Below, in pieces: positions 13,817 through 20,679 of a stretch of 33,573 nt of DNA. The translations under genes and the position numbers were made by a program. This stretch comes from a virus. Numbering within the stretch: the first letter of the stretch is position 1; the number at the start of each line of letters is the position of its first letter. Below the pieces are notes generated by a model that did no database searches, was not told the DNA's origin, and saw only the letters and a program-made list of their open reading frames with translations. Location: positions 1-33,573 of IMG/VR virus record IMGVR_UViG_3300044620_000786. One strand, written 5' to 3'.

Positions 13817-14800
13817 CTAGAACCCCAACTCGGGGTCGATTTCGCCGTACTGGCGGCTGATGTGGGTCGTTCCTGCTTCCTTCTTCCACTTGGCGAGGCC
13901 TTTGGTGATGCCGTCGTCCGACAGCAAGTACCCAAGGCCAGCGGTCTTGGCGAACGGGTCGTTCTGAAGCCCCTCCAAGGCACGCATCAGTTGGTCCATG
14001 CCCCGCAGCTTCCGTTGCTGGGCGAAACGGATGTTGCTGTTCTTGCTCGGGATCAACTCGCTCTCGGTCAACCCGGTCAGAACCCTGACCTGAGCCAGCC
14101 ACCGTTCGCGGTCCTCGGTGCAACTCGACTCGTCGCCTTCGACCTTCGCCTTCGGAGGCCGACCGCGCTTGGGAGGGGAGATGACCTCACCAACAGCCGC
14201 GCTTGGAGCGGGAGCGAAAAGCGCAAGGTTCTTGGATTGATTTTTCTCTTGTTCTTGTTCTTGTTCTTGCGGTGTGACCGACTGCTTCAAAACAAGCGGT
14301 TTCTGATTAGGTGTCACAGGTGTCACAGTGTGACCGTCACGGGTGTCACAGTTGTCACGCTCGGTCACAGGCTGTGACGCATCGATGTCACGCCTGCTGT
14401 CGCGAGACTTCTGCTTTCGGATGCGGTCGCGCTCTCGCTTCTCGTCGGTGCGCTCGTCAGCCGACTTGACCGCAACCTTGCGAGTCGTCGGACGGCCAAC
14501 GACGATGGCGTCGTCCTTCCATCGGCAGATGGTCGCAACACCATCCGCTTCGCGCACCCATCCGGTTTCAACCAGAGCGGCGTACAGGATGCCGCGTCGG
14601 CCATGCCAGCCAGCACCCTTCTCGATGGCCTCTGAGGCGATAGCGACCGGATGCGTCCAGCCGAAGCAGTGCGCCCAATCCCAGAGGTCGAGCAGCAGCA
14701 GGCGCGGGTCGCGCTTCTTGACTCGCACGGCGAGGGCCGACACGGCAGGCGCGTCACGCCAACCAAGCGGGACCGGTTGCCAGTAGTCAGCGGCACCCAT
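13817..14800 (-). CDS. Replication initiator-like (phage O / DnaD-type) protein
   Basis: 327 residues from the ATG at 14800, which shares a base with the upstream stop (TGATG) and follows AGGGAAG. The first 110 residues look like a winged helix-turn-helix domain (LLLDLWDWAHCFGWTHPVAI, then GILYAALVETGWVREADG). A long polar, basic linker (about 110-240, with repeated QEQEQEQE and KRGRPPKAK) leads to a C-terminal helical domain like those that contact the helicase loader. Placement before the dnaC-like gene is the standard phage replication pair. Origin binding is inferred. Confidence 0.7.
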   Translation of the reverse strand: MGAADYWQPVPLGWRDAPAVSALAVRVKKRDPRLLLLDLWDWAHCFGWTHPVAIASEAIEKGAGWHGRRGILYAALVETGWVREADGVATICRWKDDAIVVGRPTTRKVAVKSADERTDEKRERDRIRKQKSRDSRRDIDASQPVTERDNCDTRDGHTVTPVTPNQKPLVLKQSVTPQEQEQEQEKNQSKNLALFAPAPSAAVGEVISPPKRGRPPKAKVEGDESSCTEDRERWLAQVRVLTGLTESELIPSKNSNIRFAQQRKLRGMDQLMRALEGLQNDPFAKTAGLGYLLSDDGITKGLAKWKKEAGTTHISRQYGEIDPELGF

Positions 14801-15009
14801 CACTTGGCTTCCCTAGCAAAGGATCGAATGACGCGGCGAGCCTCTCGCAAAAACCTTTCGGCGTCCTCTGGGGCAAGTCGCACCGAGATGCGGCTCCCGT
14901 CCGTCGCCTCCGTCTCAATGACAACTTGGTCAGAATATGGCCGAGACACCCTGACCGAACAGCATTCCTTGTCGACCACGCACGCAGCTTCGTCAATCCA
15001 AACAGACAT
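14800..15009 (-). CDS. Small hypothetical protein, related to its upstream neighbour
   Basis: 69 residues from the ATG at 15009 (MSVWIDEAA), with GGTGG just before it. Three strands (CSVRVSRPYSDQVVIETEA, RISVRLAP) are followed by a helix 'EDAERFLREARRVIRSFA'. The strand-then-helix plan and the [AP]ED-x-RF helix parallel the gene at 15091-15360, and the two starts share an AGGTGG-type site, so they may be paralogues. Function unknown. Confidence 0.6.
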   Translation of the reverse strand: MSVWIDEAACVVDKECCSVRVSRPYSDQVVIETEATDGSRISVRLAPEDAERFLREARRVIRSFAREAK

Positions 15010-15025
15010 GGGCCACCAAAGACAA

Positions 15026-15086
15026 GGGGCGCACCTAGCAGTGACGGCTGCTAAGTACGCCCCTCGGGGCATAGGGGGAGATGCCC
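15026..15086 (-). other. Two hairpins between paralogous small genes
   Basis: The first is GGGCAT/ATGCCC with an 8-nt loop (15067-15086). The second is GGGGCG-x4-TAGCAG-N6-CTGCTA-x4-CGCCCC (15026-15063), followed on the minus strand by TTGTCTTT. The second could be a weak terminator or attenuator of leftward transcription before the gene starting at 15009. Confidence 0.5.
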
Positions 15087-15090
15087 TAAC

Positions 15091-15360
15091 TTACGAACCT
15101 TCGGACGCCGCCGCCGTCACAGCTTCGCCCAACGACGAAGCAGGGTAGTCGGGTCGCGGCGCGTCGTCAAGTTTTTTGTGGTCGCTGACGACCTGGTTGA
15201 AAAACCGCAAAAAATCCTCGGCCGTCATGGCGTCGATGACCGCCTCAAGCTGCACCGTCGCGCTGTTTCGACGGTAGACGACGAACCGCACCATCCCGTC
15301 GCGAGCCGGCGTGACGGTCAGCGTCGTTCCGTTGAGTCGGTCGATGACCTTGAGGGACAT
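15091..15360 (-). CDS. Small hypothetical protein
   Basis: 89 residues from the ATG at 15360 (MSLKVIDRLNG), preceded by AGGTGG. Beta-rich first half (TTLTVTPARDGMVRFVVYRR, ATVQLEAVID) and a helix 'AEDFLRFFNQVVSDH', then a disordered Pro/Ala/Ser tail. Shares its layout with the gene at 14800-15009. An open frame upstream of this start has no ribosome binding site and overlaps hairpins, so it was not used. Confidence 0.65.
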   Translation of the reverse strand: MSLKVIDRLNGTTLTVTPARDGMVRFVVYRRNSATVQLEAVIDAMTAEDFLRFFNQVVSDHKKLDDAPRPDYPASSLGEAVTAAASEGS

Positions 15361-15383
15361 GAGCCACCTAAAAAGAGAGGCCA

Positions 15384-15444
15384 GCGACAGGTTACTGCAT
15401 CCACCAACGCCTGTCGCCAGCCCCATCCACGGACCACCCGTGGA
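15384..15444 (-). other. Structured leader downstream of the HTH gene
   Basis: GCGACAGG pairs perfectly with CCTGTCGC over an 18-nt loop (15384-15417), and TCCACGG pairs with CCGTGGA over 5 nt (15426-15444). A TTTTT lies about 10 nt beyond the first on the minus strand. The GACAGG/CCTGTC arms repeat the half-sites found at the 12013-12041 promoter, so this may be an operator as well as a hairpin. Confidence 0.45.
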
Positions 15445-15519
15445 CAAAAGAGGAGTGCGCTTCATCGCGGACAGCTTCCGTCTGGAAGCCCCGTTTCGTT
15501 CCATGTCCGCGCCTGACCG

Positions 15520-15771
15520 CTACTCCTGCCCCGGACCACCCGAGGCAACCCTAGCAGCGAAGCCCTCGACCGCAGCTTGCTGCATCGCCGTCAGCCAAGA
15601 CGACACCGGCACCTGACCCTTCGACAGGGTCTCAATCACGCAAGCGTAGTAGATGCGCGGACACATCCTGCCGGTGGCCCATCCATGCACCGCCTGTCGC
15701 GTCGTGCCGAGCGTCTTTGCTACGCTCTCCATGCTGTTCCCGTCAGACTTGACCCACTCCGCAAACGTCAT
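15520..15771 (-). CDS. Cro/CI-type helix-turn-helix regulator
   Basis: 83 residues from the ATG at 15771, with GTGGAGG 4-5 nt upstream. The HTH is clear at about 14-33: MESVAKTLGTTRQAVHGWATG, the 'x-x-V-A-x-x-L-x-T-x-R-Q-A-V-x-x-W' pattern of XRE/Cro proteins. The size suits a Cro-like DNA-binding dimer with no separate oligomerisation domain. It is the first gene leftward from the divergent control region at 15772-15960 and probably represses one or both promoters there. No CI partner is seen. Confidence 0.75.
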   Translation of the reverse strand: MTFAEWVKSDGNSMESVAKTLGTTRQAVHGWATGRMCPRIYYACVIETLSKGQVPVSSWLTAMQQAAVEGFAARVASGGPGQE

Positions 15772-15789
15772 GCTGCCTCCACTTGGCGG

Positions 15790-15818
15790 CGTGTAGGTGC
15801 ATGACCAAGGCGCGTCAA
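15790..15818 (-). promoter_or_regulatory. Leftward promoter of the HTH/replication operon
   Basis: Minus-strand TTGACG (15818-15813), 17-bp spacer and TACACG (15795-15790). It would start transcription about 12 nt before the HTH gene ATG, a short leader that still contains GGAGG. The -35 is one arm of an inverted repeat, GCGTCAA (15812-15818) and TTGACGC (15843-15849), suggesting autoregulation. Confidence 0.45.
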
Positions 15819-15866
15819 GGGAAAGCGACACGTCACAGCGTGTTGACGCGGAAACTGCTACGAAAC

Positions 15867-15886
15867 AAGGGTCAAAACACACCCTT
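15867..15886. promoter_or_regulatory. Inverted repeat, candidate operator
   Basis: AAGGGT-N8-ACCCTT is a perfect 6-bp inverted repeat ending 10 bp upstream of the rightward -35 box. Another, ACACG-N6-CGTGT, lies at 15828-15843. Both are in the divergent control region, and their spacing suits HTH-dimer binding. Confidence 0.45.
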
Positions 15887-15896
15887 CACTTTTTTG

Positions 15897-15925
15897 TTGA
15901 CGGGGCAAGTGGACCCGTGTAGAAC
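15897..15925 (+). promoter_or_regulatory. Rightward early promoter
   Basis: TTGACG (15897-15902), 17-bp spacer and TAGAAC (15920-15925), preceded by a T-run. Transcription would begin near 15932, about 29 nt before the first gene of the recombination operon. Confidence 0.6.
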
Positions 15926-15960
15926 CCTCAACGTCGCAGCAAGCGACAAGGAGAACGCAG

Positions 15961-16179
15961 ATGACGGCACAGGCGATACTAGAAGAACGCAAGCAAGCGG
16001 AAATCAATCTGTCGGTGGCTCAGTACATGCTGCTGGACGCTGCGGAGTACGCAGTCAAGAACGGCTCCATCACGCAAGACCTCATCGACCGCGTCAACGA
16101 AACACGCGCTGCAATGTACGCCAAGGACAAAGTGTTGGAAATCTGGCTCAAGTCTTTTGAGCCGAAGGAGGTCCGGTAA
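15961..16179 (+). CDS. Small hypothetical protein, first gene of the recombination operon
   Basis: 72 residues with GGAG 7 nt before the ATG. All helical in character (MTAQAILEERKQAEINLSVA, then a Tyr/Ala-rich helix and a Lys/Glu-rich C-terminus). Ends 1 bp before the recT-like ATG, whose ribosome binding site lies within its last codons. No family recognised. Confidence 0.7.
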   Translation: MTAQAILEERKQAEINLSVAQYMLLDAAEYAVKNGSITQDLIDRVNETRAAMYAKDKVLEIWLKSFEPKEVR

Positions 16180-16180
16180 C

Positions 16181-16903
16181 ATGACGACGGCAATTCAGAC
16201 GAAGGCGCAGGGCGAGTGGACGCGGGAGCAGGTCGAGACCATCAAGCAGACGGTGGCGAGGGGCGCATCGGACGCGCAGCTCGCGCTGTTCCTCCAGACA
16301 TGCAAGTCGCGAGGGCTGGACCCGTTTACGAAGCAAGTTTACTTTACGCCGCAGGGCATCATCGTCAGCATCGACGGCCTGCGCAGCATTGCGGAGCGCA
16401 CGGGGGCCTACGCTCCTGGCCCGACGCGGTACGAGTACGACGACGCCAAGGCGCTGACCGCTGCCTACGTTACCGTCAAGAAGCTGGTCGGCGGCTCATG
16501 GCATGAGGTCGAAGAGTCGGCCTTTATCGAAGAGTACCGGGGTTCGTCGCCCATCTGGAAGAAGATGCCGCGTGTCATGCTTGCCAAGTGCGCCGAGGCC
16601 CGAGCCCTGCGTCGCGCCTTCTCGTCAGACCTGTCTGGATTGTACGCCGCCGAGGAGATGGACCAAGCGCAGCGTGACGACGCTCCCGCGCCTCGCATGA
16701 CGGTCGACGTGACGCCGGTTCAGCGCCCGTCCGGTGGCATTGCTGCCGCGCTGGCCGCCATCGAAGCCGCCGAAACGATGGACGCCCTCAAAGTCTGCGC
16801 GCAGGGCATCACCGCCGCCAAGAGTACGCTGACCGAGGATGAGCGCAGCGAACTGCGTGCGGCGTACATCACCAAGAAGGTCGCGCTGGAAGGTGGCGTC
16901 TAA
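16181..16903 (+). CDS. bet: Bet/RecT-type single-strand annealing recombinase
   Basis: 240 residues from the ATG at 16181, with a perfect AAGGAGG 9 nt upstream. The N-terminal half carries the Red-beta core: LFLQTCKSRGLDPFTKQVYF (about 37-57), SIDGLRSIAERTG (about 66-78), and WKKMPRVMLAKCAEARALRRAF (about 126-147) followed by GLYAAEEM. The C-terminal third is a helical domain likely to contact SSB and the nuclease. The protein anneals ssDNA during phage recombination and concatemer formation. Its stop shares a base with the nuclease start (TAATG). Confidence 0.87.
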   Translation: MTTAIQTKAQGEWTREQVETIKQTVARGASDAQLALFLQTCKSRGLDPFTKQVYFTPQGIIVSIDGLRSIAERTGAYAPGPTRYEYDDAKALTAAYVTVKKLVGGSWHEVEESAFIEEYRGSSPIWKKMPRVMLAKCAEARALRRAFSSDLSGLYAAEEMDQAQRDDAPAPRMTVDVTPVQRPSGGIAAALAAIEAAETMDALKVCAQGITAAKSTLTEDERSELRAAYITKKVALEGGV

Positions 16904-18048
16904 TGCGTATCACCGGCTCATCCCTCCCGCTGCTCCGCTCCTGCCAATGGTGGGCGCGTCCCGAGGTCGAAGCGCCAGCGTTCCAGCCGACCGAGGCGAT
17001 GGCGCTCGGCACCAAGGTTCACGCCGTCATTGAAGGCGTGCTGTCCGGTTCGCTTGACGCCGCCCTGTTGTCGGACGCCACCGAAGAGGTGTTCGCCATG
17101 TTCGACGCATGGACCGCCTGGTGGGAGTCCCGACCACTGGGTGACGGCAACTGGCGCCCCGAGCAGGCTTACGCCTACGACCCTCGCACCGACCGGTCGC
17201 GCATGCTCGACGCCAAGAACCGCGCCTACCAGGTCGAGCAGGGCGAGATTGCCGGCACCATCGACGCGGTGCTGGTCGACGGGAAGCGCGCCGTCGTGGT
17301 CGATTGGAAGACCGGTCAGGACTTCGCAAACCTGACGGCTGATGCGTCAGAAAATTGGCAACTCAGGCTTTACGCTCTCGCGGTCAGTCGGTTCCACAAG
17401 GTCAGCGAAGTCGAGGTCGTCATTGCGCGCATCACGCCCGAAGGTGTCCGTACCACCCGCTACACGCTGGATGAGTTGGAGCTCGACGCGGTCGCATCGG
17501 AAGTCGCTGCGCTTGCTGCCGCTGCGCCATCGTCGCAGCCGAAGCCCGGTGCGCATTGCAAGCGTTGCAGGGCGGTTGCTGTATGCCCTACTACCGCCAC
17601 CGCTCAGGATGCTCTGGCGCCTATGGACGCGACTCCTGTCGCACTGAAGGTCACCAAGGACAACGCCGCCGCGCTGCTGCTTCGTCTGCGTCAGGTGCAG
17701 GCCGCGTGCGAGGTGGTCGAGGCCGAACTGAAGAAGTTCGTCATTGAGAACAACGCGCCCATCGACCTCGGCAACGGCAAGCAGTGGAAGCGTATTGAGG
17801 TTGACCGCGAGAGCATCAACCTAGCCGGTGCCGACCGTGCCGCCGGCATGGCTGCGCTGGAGGCGTCGAACGTGGCCGACGCGGTCGAGGTCAAGTACTC
17901 GACCTCAAAGGCTGCGATTGAGCGGTCACTGAAGGCGCAGGGGCTCAAGGGCAAGGAACTGAAGGCCAAGATGGACGAACTGCTGTCCGACCTCCGCGCC
18001 AGCGGCGTGATGCGGGTCGCCACGATTGAAACCTTCAGGGAGGTGTGA
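16903..18048 (+). CDS. PD-(D/E)XK (Cas4/RecB-like) exonuclease with Fe-S cysteines
   Basis: 381 residues. Nuclease motifs run GTKVH (H40), GTIDAVL (D121), VVDWKTG (D134, K136) and QLRLYALA (Q153). Cys14 plus Cys219, Cys222 and Cys228 give the Cas4-type C...CxxC...C arrangement that binds a 4Fe-4S cluster. The C-terminal 130 residues add a Lys/Glu-rich helical domain. Coupled to the annealase, it is the functional counterpart of lambda Exo: it resects DNA ends to make the ssDNA that Bet anneals. A role in CRISPR adaptation is unlikely, as no cas genes or arrays are present. Confidence 0.85.
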   Translation: MRITGSSLPLLRSCQWWARPEVEAPAFQPTEAMALGTKVHAVIEGVLSGSLDAALLSDATEEVFAMFDAWTAWWESRPLGDGNWRPEQAYAYDPRTDRSRMLDAKNRAYQVEQGEIAGTIDAVLVDGKRAVVVDWKTGQDFANLTADASENWQLRLYALAVSRFHKVSEVEVVIARITPEGVRTTRYTLDELELDAVASEVAALAAAAPSSQPKPGAHCKRCRAVAVCPTTATAQDALAPMDATPVALKVTKDNAAALLLRLRQVQAACEVVEAELKKFVIENNAPIDLGNGKQWKRIEVDRESINLAGADRAAGMAALEASNVADAVEVKYSTSKAAIERSLKAQGLKGKELKAKMDELLSDLRASGVMRVATIETFREV

Positions 18049-18049
18049 A

Positions 18050-18253
18050 GTGACTGTCTACGACATCGAACGACGCAGCCTGATTGAACTTCAGCGAGCC
18101 GCCATCGAACGGGCCAACGGCGAAATCACACAGGACGAAATGGACGGGTACGTCGTGCGCTACGCAGCCGCCGTCCGCGAGCGGCGCGAGCAGCACATGG
18201 ACGAACTGGCGAAGGGAGCGATTGCCTTCTCGGAGAAGCTGTATGGCGCATGA
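18050..18253 (+). CDS. Small helical hypothetical protein
   Basis: 67 residues from a GTG at 18050, with GGGAGG about 6 nt upstream; an in-frame ATG further upstream lies inside the nuclease gene. The sequence is Glu/Arg/Ala-rich and helical (YDIERRSLIELQRAAIERA, then RYAAAVRERREQHMDELA). Starts 1 bp after the nuclease stop. Function unknown. Confidence 0.6.
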   Translation: MTVYDIERRSLIELQRAAIERANGEITQDEMDGYVVRYAAAVRERREQHMDELAKGAIAFSEKLYGA

Positions 18254-18461
18254 CAGGGGCCGAAATTTCCTTGACGCTCAGACTCGCATATGCGAAATCA
18301 TGCTGCGATGCGACGGCAGGAAACTGGCCCCCGGTCGCACCATGTGCCGTCCATGCGAAGACGCCATGAAGCCAAAGACCAACCCGCCCCTGCGCGGTGA
18401 ACGACACCTAGACTACGAAGAGTCAAGAAACAATGTCCACAGAAGACCTGGAAGCCATTGA
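18243..18461 (+). CDS. Small Cys-containing hypothetical protein
   Basis: 72 residues from the ATG at 18243, with GGAG 7 nt upstream and an 11-bp overlap with the preceding gene. Cys pairs (ICEIMLRC and MCRPC, about 17-40) could bind zinc. The C-terminus is basic and polar. Function unknown. Confidence 0.55.
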   Translation: MAHDRGRNFLDAQTRICEIMLRCDGRKLAPGRTMCRPCEDAMKPKTNPPLRGERHLDYEESRNNVHRRPGSH

Positions 18462-18636
18462 GGAAGCCTACGACACGCGCATCGGGCCTGACGCAACCAC
18501 GGTTCGCAAGCTGGTTGACGCGCTGCGTAAGGCGATGGACGAACTAGAAGCCATCGACTTTGCTCTGGCCGGCGGCTTCGTCGGCGAGGAATGCGTCAGG
18601 GCTGCGACCATCATGCGACTCATGGAAGAGCAATGA
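18433..18636 (+). CDS. Small acidic helical protein
   Basis: 67 residues, MSTEDLEAIEEAYD at the N-terminus and helices throughout, ending in ATIMRLMEEQ. Only a weak GAAGAG site precedes the ATG, which overlaps the previous ORF by 29 bp. Its stop overlaps the next ATG as ATGA. No function recognised. Confidence 0.6.
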   Translation: MSTEDLEAIEEAYDTRIGPDATTVRKLVDALRKAMDELEAIDFALAGGFVGEECVRAATIMRLMEEQ

Positions 18637-18947
18637 ACAAGCGCACGGTGCTGGTCGTTGCGGCGCTGTTCACGCTGGTCGTCCTCGGCGTCAAAGAGTG
18701 CGGCGAGTGGCTGGATGAAACCACGATGGCTGCGGTCGAGCCTGACCCGTCAACACTAAAACCCTGCGTCGGTCGCAAGCCTGTGAGGGAACATGGAAGA
18801 AAATACATCTGGTACTGCGGTAGTGGAAGGGATGAGGCGGCTGATCGCGCTGGAGCGCGCCTGGCGGCAGTGGATGCAGTCGCAACGAAAGGGCGCACCA
18901 CGGTCGGAGCTTCTTGCGGCAGAGCAGGCGCTGCGCGAGGTCGCTAG
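18633..18947 (+). CDS. Single-pass membrane protein, C-terminal half overlapped
   Basis: 104 residues. Residues 4-20 are a signal-anchor helix (RTVLVVAALFTLVVLGV) followed by C23 and a short periplasmic-type region with two further Cys. From about residue 55 the frame is Ala/Gly/Arg-rich and overlaps another ORF (18793-18960) with more natural composition. The ATG overlaps the upstream stop (ATGA) and its TAG touches the next GTG, so the frame is probably translated to the end. Confidence 0.55.
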   Translation: MNKRTVLVVAALFTLVVLGVKECGEWLDETTMAAVEPDPSTLKPCVGRKPVREHGRKYIWYCGSGRDEAADRAGARLAAVDAVATKGRTTVGASCGRAGAARGR

Positions 18948-18960
18948 TGTCGCTGACTGA
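18793..18960 (+). CDS. Overlapping small helical protein
   Basis: 55 residues (MEENTSGTAVVEGMRRLIALER...EVASVAD) from an ATG with GAGGGA 4 nt upstream. Charged, helical composition typical of phage early micro-proteins. It lies almost wholly inside the C-terminal part of the membrane-protein frame, in another frame, and overlaps the next gene by 14 bp. Both frames may be used. Confidence 0.5.
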   Translation: MEENTSGTAVVEGMRRLIALERAWRQWMQSQRKGAPRSELLAAEQALREVASVAD

Positions 18961-19147
18961 GTCGCAGATTGTTTACGCTCGGCTGTGCGAGCTGGCCTCA
19001 CAGCTACACAAGCCGGATGCGATGAGCGAGTTGCGCCGCCTCGGCGCAATTCACCGCTGGGAGTACGAGCGGCTTCCATTATGGATCAAGGAAGCAGCAG
19101 GACTGAAAGACTGCGAGGCAAGCAAGCCCGCAGAACAGGGCCAATAG
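18947..19147 (+). CDS. Small hypothetical protein upstream of ssb
   Basis: 66 residues from a GTG at 18947 (MSLTESQIVYARLC), with GAGG 8 nt upstream. Helical, with a Trp-containing segment (AIHRWEYERLPLWIKEAAG). Ends 19 bp before the ssb start. Function unknown. Confidence 0.6.
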   Translation: MSLTESQIVYARLCELASQLHKPDAMSELRRLGAIHRWEYERLPLWIKEAAGLKDCEASKPAEQGQ

Positions 19148-19166
19148 CGGCCCACGGAGCAAGGCA

Positions 19167-19538
19167 ATGGCTGGAACTTTCACGGGTACGGTTGTCGGTT
19201 ACGTTGCGAAAGACCCGGAGGCGCGTGGTAACGGGCCCATGGGATTCTCCATCCCGGTGTCGAAGGGCAAGGACAAGCCGACGACCTGGGTGCGCGTCAC
19301 CGTCTGGGGCAAGACCGCAGAGTACGTTGCGCAGTACATTCGCAAGGGTTCGCTGGTCAGCGTCAGCGGCTCCATCGAACTGCGCGAGTTTGAGAGCGCC
19401 AAGGGCAAGGGAACGTCGCTGGAGATGAACGCCAGCAGCGTGACCAGCTTCCGCACCGACAGCGCGCCTGCGCAGGGCGGTGGCTTCGGAGCGAAGCCCG
19501 GTTTCGGTGGCCCGTCCGACGACGACCTTGCGTTCTAA
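19167..19538 (+). CDS. ssb: Single-stranded DNA-binding protein
   Basis: 123 residues. An OB-fold SSB: GTVVGYVAKDPEAR at the N-terminus, 'TTWVRVTVWGKTAEYVAQYIRKGSLVSVSGSIELREF' in the core, and a Gly-rich linker leading to the acidic tip DDDLAF, which in bacterial SSBs recruits partner proteins. GGAG precedes the ATG. It coats ssDNA made by the nuclease and works with the annealase. A terminator follows immediately. Confidence 0.93.
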   Translation: MAGTFTGTVVGYVAKDPEARGNGPMGFSIPVSKGKDKPTTWVRVTVWGKTAEYVAQYIRKGSLVSVSGSIELREFESAKGKGTSLEMNASSVTSFRTDSAPAQGGGFGAKPGFGGPSDDDLAF

Positions 19539-19551
19539 TTGACCGAAAATG

Positions 19552-19589
19552 GGGGCCGGTGCAGCATCTGGGCATCGGCCCCTCTTTTT
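19552..19589 (+). terminator. Rho-independent terminator after ssb
   Basis: GGGGCCG (19552-19558) pairs perfectly with CGGCCCC (19576-19582), with an inner TGC/GCA adding to the stem, followed by TCTTTTT. It ends the recombination operon and separates it from the DNA-modification genes. Confidence 0.8.
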
Positions 19590-19593
19590 GTGG

Positions 19594-19622
19594 TTGACGT
19601 GACGTTGCCAGTGGCGCTACAG
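19594..19622 (+). promoter_or_regulatory. Promoter of the DNA-modification operon
   Basis: TTGACG (19594-19599), 17-bp spacer, CTACAG (19617-19622), directly after the ssb terminator and 22 bp before the first modification gene. It resembles the promoter at 21311 (shared TTGACGTGxCGTT and GTGxxGCTAC). Confidence 0.55.
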
Positions 19623-19643
19623 GGGTGTTAATAGGGGAAGCGA

Positions 19644-20339
19644 ATGAAGGGGTACGTTGGACAAACGCGGTCATCGAAACTGACAGAACGCCTTCGCCAG
19701 CTCGAAATTGGTGAGGCGACGCAACCTGATGAGTGGCCACCTAGGCGAACACCCTACTTCCTCGACAACGGCGCATTCAAGCTGTGGCAGAACGGACTAC
19801 CGTTCAATGAGGAGCGATTTGCGCGCATCTGTCAGCGCGTGGATGAGGAGGGTCCAGCGCCAGACTGGATCGTGGTTCCTGACCGAGTGGCCGACCCATC
19901 CTCGCTGGAGTACTCGTTGTCTTGGCTTCCGCGACTGCGTGGAATCGCACCGCTGGCGCTGGTGGTACAAGACGGTATGACGGTCGAGGCTGTGCGACAG
20001 GCGATGGGACGCGGCTTCTCGGTCATCTTTATCGGCGGCACGCTGGAGTGGAAGTTTGCGACGGCTCCTCAGTGGGTGGCGCTAGCGAAAGAACTCGGTG
20101 CGCGTTGTCACATTGGACGCATCGGAACACGCGGTAGGGCAAGATGGGCCAGAGAGATTGGCGCCGACTCCGTCGATAGCTGCTGTCCTTTGTTTAGCGA
20201 GGGGAACCTGACGCGCTGGCTACAGGGCATGAAAGAGGAATATCAGTCAAACATGTTTGGACCACCGCAGCCGAAGCCAAACCAAATCAAACTCGTTCGG
20301 AAGAACAAGAGGACACCAAATGCAGAGCGTAACGATTAG
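19644..20339 (+). CDS. dpdA: DpdA-like 7-deazaguanine DNA transglycosylase
   Basis: 231 residues; AGGGGAAG precedes the ATG. The TIM-barrel features of the TGT/DpdA family can be followed: YFLDNGAF (38-45, with D41), DWIVVPDRVADP (74-85), LALVVQDG (104-111), SVIFIGGTLEWK (126-137), ARCHIGRIGT (153-162) and GADSVDSC (173-180). DpdA enzymes swap a guanine in DNA for a 7-deazaguanine, as tRNA-guanine transglycosylases do in RNA. QueD and QueE encoded directly downstream support this. It is short for the superfamily, as phage DpdAs tend to be. No database search was possible; an uncharacterised TGT relative is the alternative. Confidence 0.75.
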   Translation: MKGYVGQTRSSKLTERLRQLEIGEATQPDEWPPRRTPYFLDNGAFKLWQNGLPFNEERFARICQRVDEEGPAPDWIVVPDRVADPSSLEYSLSWLPRLRGIAPLALVVQDGMTVEAVRQAMGRGFSVIFIGGTLEWKFATAPQWVALAKELGARCHIGRIGTRGRARWAREIGADSVDSCCPLFSEGNLTRWLQGMKEEYQSNMFGPPQPKPNQIKLVRKNKRTPNAERND

Positions 20340-20679
20340 CAAGATGTTCGACTTTGACGCAGCTCACTATCTGCCAAACGTAGAGGATGGCCACAAGTGC
20401 AAGCGGCTTCATGGACACACCTACCGGGTTGAGGTGGGTTGTTCTGGAGTCATCGACAGGCGCGGCATGGTTTTGGACTATGCGGAGATGTCCGCTGCAT
20501 GGAAGCCGGTCGAACTGCGGCTTGACCACTACTGTCTTAATGACATTGAGGGCCTAGAGAACCCCACCACCGAGGTGCTGGCGCCGTGGATTATGGCGCA
20601 GTTGCTCCCGTCGCTACCGCAACTGTCGTTTGTTCGGGTCTACGAGAGTGCGACGACCTGGTGCGAGGTGCGCCGTTGA
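20320..20679 (+). CDS. queD: QueD, 6-carboxy-5,6,7,8-tetrahydropterin synthase
   Basis: 119 residues from the ATG at 20320 (AGAGGA upstream), overlapping the DpdA-like gene by 20 bp. Zinc ligands H16, H31 and H33 and catalytic C27 lie in FDAAHYLP and CKRLHGH; H70 (LDHYCLND) and E109 complete the active site. It converts 7,8-dihydroneopterin triphosphate to 6-carboxy-tetrahydropterin, the second step from GTP to 7-deazaguanines. The first enzyme, FolE, is not in the window and is presumably the host's. Confidence 0.92.
   Translation: MQSVTISKMFDFDAAHYLPNVEDGHKCKRLHGHTYRVEVGCSGVIDRRGMVLDYAEMSAAWKPVELRLDHYCLNDIEGLENPTTEVLAPWIMAQLLPSLPQLSFVRVYESATTWCEVRR

Noticed and set aside
13806-14123. N-terminal extension of the helicase loader up to 398 residues
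   Set aside because: The extra part is the shadow of the upstream gene; the ATG at 13805 has AGGAG and begins a normal DnaC-type N-terminus.
16903-18048. Cas4-like nuclease considered as a CRISPR adaptation gene
   Set aside because: No CRISPR repeats or other cas genes are present; it is coupled to the annealase as a phage recombination exonuclease.
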